A stretch of 64,000 nucleotides of DNA from Ignavibacteria bacterium (GTDB taxonomy: Bacteria > Bacteroidota > Ignavibacteria > Ignavibacteriales > Ignavibacteriaceae), in the NCBI GenBank assembly GCA_030684555.1, contig JAUXVN010000129.1, positions 2,501-66,500 on the forward strand. Direction: 5' to 3'. The position numbers and the translations under genes were made by a program. Below, one piece after another: positions 62,736 to 64,000 of this stretch. The stretch's first letter is position 1. Every line of letters starts with the position of its first letter. Under the pieces are notes generated by a model. That model did no database searches and was not told the origin of the DNA. It saw nothing but the letters and a program-made list of their open reading frames with translations.

Positions 62736-64000
62736 ATCTTTTGCAATTCCGCACTGAACCGGACTGAAGTGCCGAGTTGAGGAATTGCTTCGATAGCCAG
62801 GCTCGCTCCTATTGCCTCTGCCCGTTCCCGCATGTTCTTGAGTCCAAATCCAACACCATCGGTAAGCGGTGGAACCGATTCACTCATACCAACCCCATAA
62901 TCAATAACTTCAAACGCGAGCCTATTTTCCTGAAGAGAGACAACTATGGACACAGATGAGGCGCCTGAGTGCTTGACAATGTTGTTGACGGCTTCTTTTA
63001 CAATGAGGAACACGTTTCTCCTGAAATCCGGGCTCAACGTGATATCCGGGATCGATTCAGGAACGTTAATCTTATACTGAATACCGGCGGACTCAAACAT
63101 GACGTTAATGAAATACCGCACATAACTGATAAGACTTTCGAGGGTGTCATGCTTTGGGCTGAGAGACCAGATAATTTCATCCATCGTGCCCATCACTTCT
63201 CTCGCCGTCGCTTCTATCACGCTTACCCGGTGTTGAATCGGCGTAAGATCACCCCGGCATATACTCTGATCCTGCATTTCTTTGTCGACCCGGTTACTAA
63301 GGAGTACAATACGCGTCAGACTGGATCCGACCGTATCGTGCATGTCTCTTGAGATACGTGCTCTTTCCTGCTCTATCATTCGCTGCCGCTCCAGAATAAC
63401 CAGTTGTTTCTTCAGCTTGCGTGCGGTGTAGATGCGAATCATCATGAGGATAGCCCCAACAGATGCGAGGAAGAGAAAAATTGTGAACCACCATGTTTTC
63501 CAATAAGGGGGTTCGATGATAAACGAAAACTCTGTAGGTCCGCTCATATTCCCGGCATAGTCTTTTCCCCAGACACGAAACGTGTAATTACCATCAGAAA
63601 GATTAGTGTATTCCTTCTTGTTGTCCGATGTCCAGTCCAGACGGTCTGCGTCATAGCCGTTCAATTGAACCTGATAACGTGTGTCTGATTCCTTGAAAAA
63701 TGAGGACAATGAAAAATGAAAGACGATCTCGTTCTGGTTATGTTTAAGAACAACTCCACTTTCCAATGGTTGATTTGTTACAAGTCCTGAAACGGAAACA
63801 TCCCTGATGAAGAGTGGTTTTCGAAGAGTATCCACAACCTCTGCCGATGGATCCAGAAATGCCGCTCCTTCCGTTGTTCCAACCCAAATCCTGCCGCGTG
63901 AATCAAGGATCGAACTGCCGAAGTTTCCTTCATTGTTTGGCAGTCCGTCTTCCATCGTAAAAATTTCGGACTTTATTTTGCCATCTCCAAGAAACGTAAA
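62723..64000 (-). CDS. Propeller-type histidine kinase, 5' end outside window
   Basis: The frame stays open past 63955 to the edge (FLGDGKIKSEIFTMEDGLPN), so the N-terminal propeller is mostly missing. What is seen: a last propeller blade (GRIWVGTTEGAAFLD), a Y_Y_Y-like domain (~75-150 from 63955), a membrane helix (TWWFTIFLFLASVGAILMMI), HisKA_3 (ISRDMHDTVGSSL, phospho-His in MHD) and an HATPase (EAVNNIVKHSGA, DYGVGMS, GFGLKNMRERAE). Partner of the response regulator at 62.0-62.7 kb. A second complete kinase-regulator pair of this type lies at 50-53.8 kb. Confidence 0.92.
   Translation of the reverse strand, partial: FTFLGDGKIKSEIFTMEDGLPNNEGNFGSSILDSRGRIWVGTTEGAAFLDPSAEVVDTLRKPLFIRDVSVSGLVTNQPLESGVVLKHNQNEIVFHFSLSSFFKESDTRYQVQLNGYDADRLDWTSDNKKEYTNLSDGNYTFRVWGKDYAGNMSGPTEFSFIIEPPYWKTWWFTIFLFLASVGAILMMIRIYTARKLKKQLVILERQRMIEQERARISRDMHDTVGSSLTRIVLLSNRVDKEMQDQSICRGDLTPIQHRVSVIEATAREVMGTMDEIIWSLSPKHDTLESLISYVRYFINVMFESAGIQYKINVPESIPDITLSPDFRRNVFLIVKEAVNNIVKHSGASSVSIVVSLQENRLAFEVIDYGVGMSESVPPLTDGVGFGLKNMRERAEAIGASLAIEAIPQLGTSVRFSAELQKITPI

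Noticed and set aside
1-64000. tRNA, rRNA, transposase or integrase genes
   Set aside because: None recognised on reading both strands; a covariance-model scan would be needed to exclude small RNAs.

Overview
The window looks like a chromosomal piece of an AT-rich member of the Ignavibacteria (Bacteroidetes/Chlorobi superphylum). The main evidence is seven large secreted proteins that end in a type IX secretion (T9SS) type A sorting domain with the NYPNPFNP motif typical of that group, together with Bacteroidetes-style regulators (two-component propeller kinases, TPR-plus-HTH membrane regulators) and many TTG starts. No species call is possible from sequence reading alone.

Layout. 1-4.0 kb (minus): a surface-carbohydrate/envelope run (rfbB, a beta-barrel protein, a transglutaminase-like protein, a KdsC-type phosphatase). 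4.35-5.2 kb (plus): a small T9SS cargo protein. 5.27-11.6 kb (plus): an unusual tightly packed cassette of PqqD-like small protein, ATP-grasp ligase, LysA-like PLP decarboxylase, urea-transporter/M23-peptidase fusion, TPR protein and small outer-membrane barrel. This is the best candidate here for an undescribed system. 11.6-14.6 kb (plus): anmK, an RfbD-like reductase, nfo. 14.6-28.1 kb (minus): housekeeping genes: DUF1460 hydrolase, dnaB, family-4 UDG, coaBC, rpoZ, gmk, yicC, a BamA-like protein, a lipoprotein, an L,D-transpeptidase-like protein whose catalytic Cys is Ser, then frr, pyrH, tsf, rpsB, rpsI, rplM. 28.2-37.8 kb: a TonB-like anchored protein (minus), then plus-strand epimerase, GNAT, deoxyhypusine-synthase homologue, trkA and two tandem trkH copies, DEAD-box helicase.

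37.8-64 kb is an accessory region. It opens with a 1-kb gene-free stretch full of palindromic repeats. It continues with T9SS surface proteins (two NHL-repeat paralogues, a GLUG protein, a 'YAGG' propeller protein, two BNR-like repeat proteins) interleaved with regulators: a TPR/AraC membrane regulator, two NarL-type response regulators each beside a propeller-type histidine kinase, a single-domain response regulator with a half-length copy, and a decayed TPR/LuxR-type regulator. The right end (about 56.8-64 kb) is visibly richer in G+C than the rest.

A structural oddity ties the cargo genes together. At one fixed position between the repeat domain and the sorting domain, four T9SS genes carry different tandem 7-bp repeat arrays read in frame. 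No tRNA, rRNA, CRISPR array or transposase was seen.
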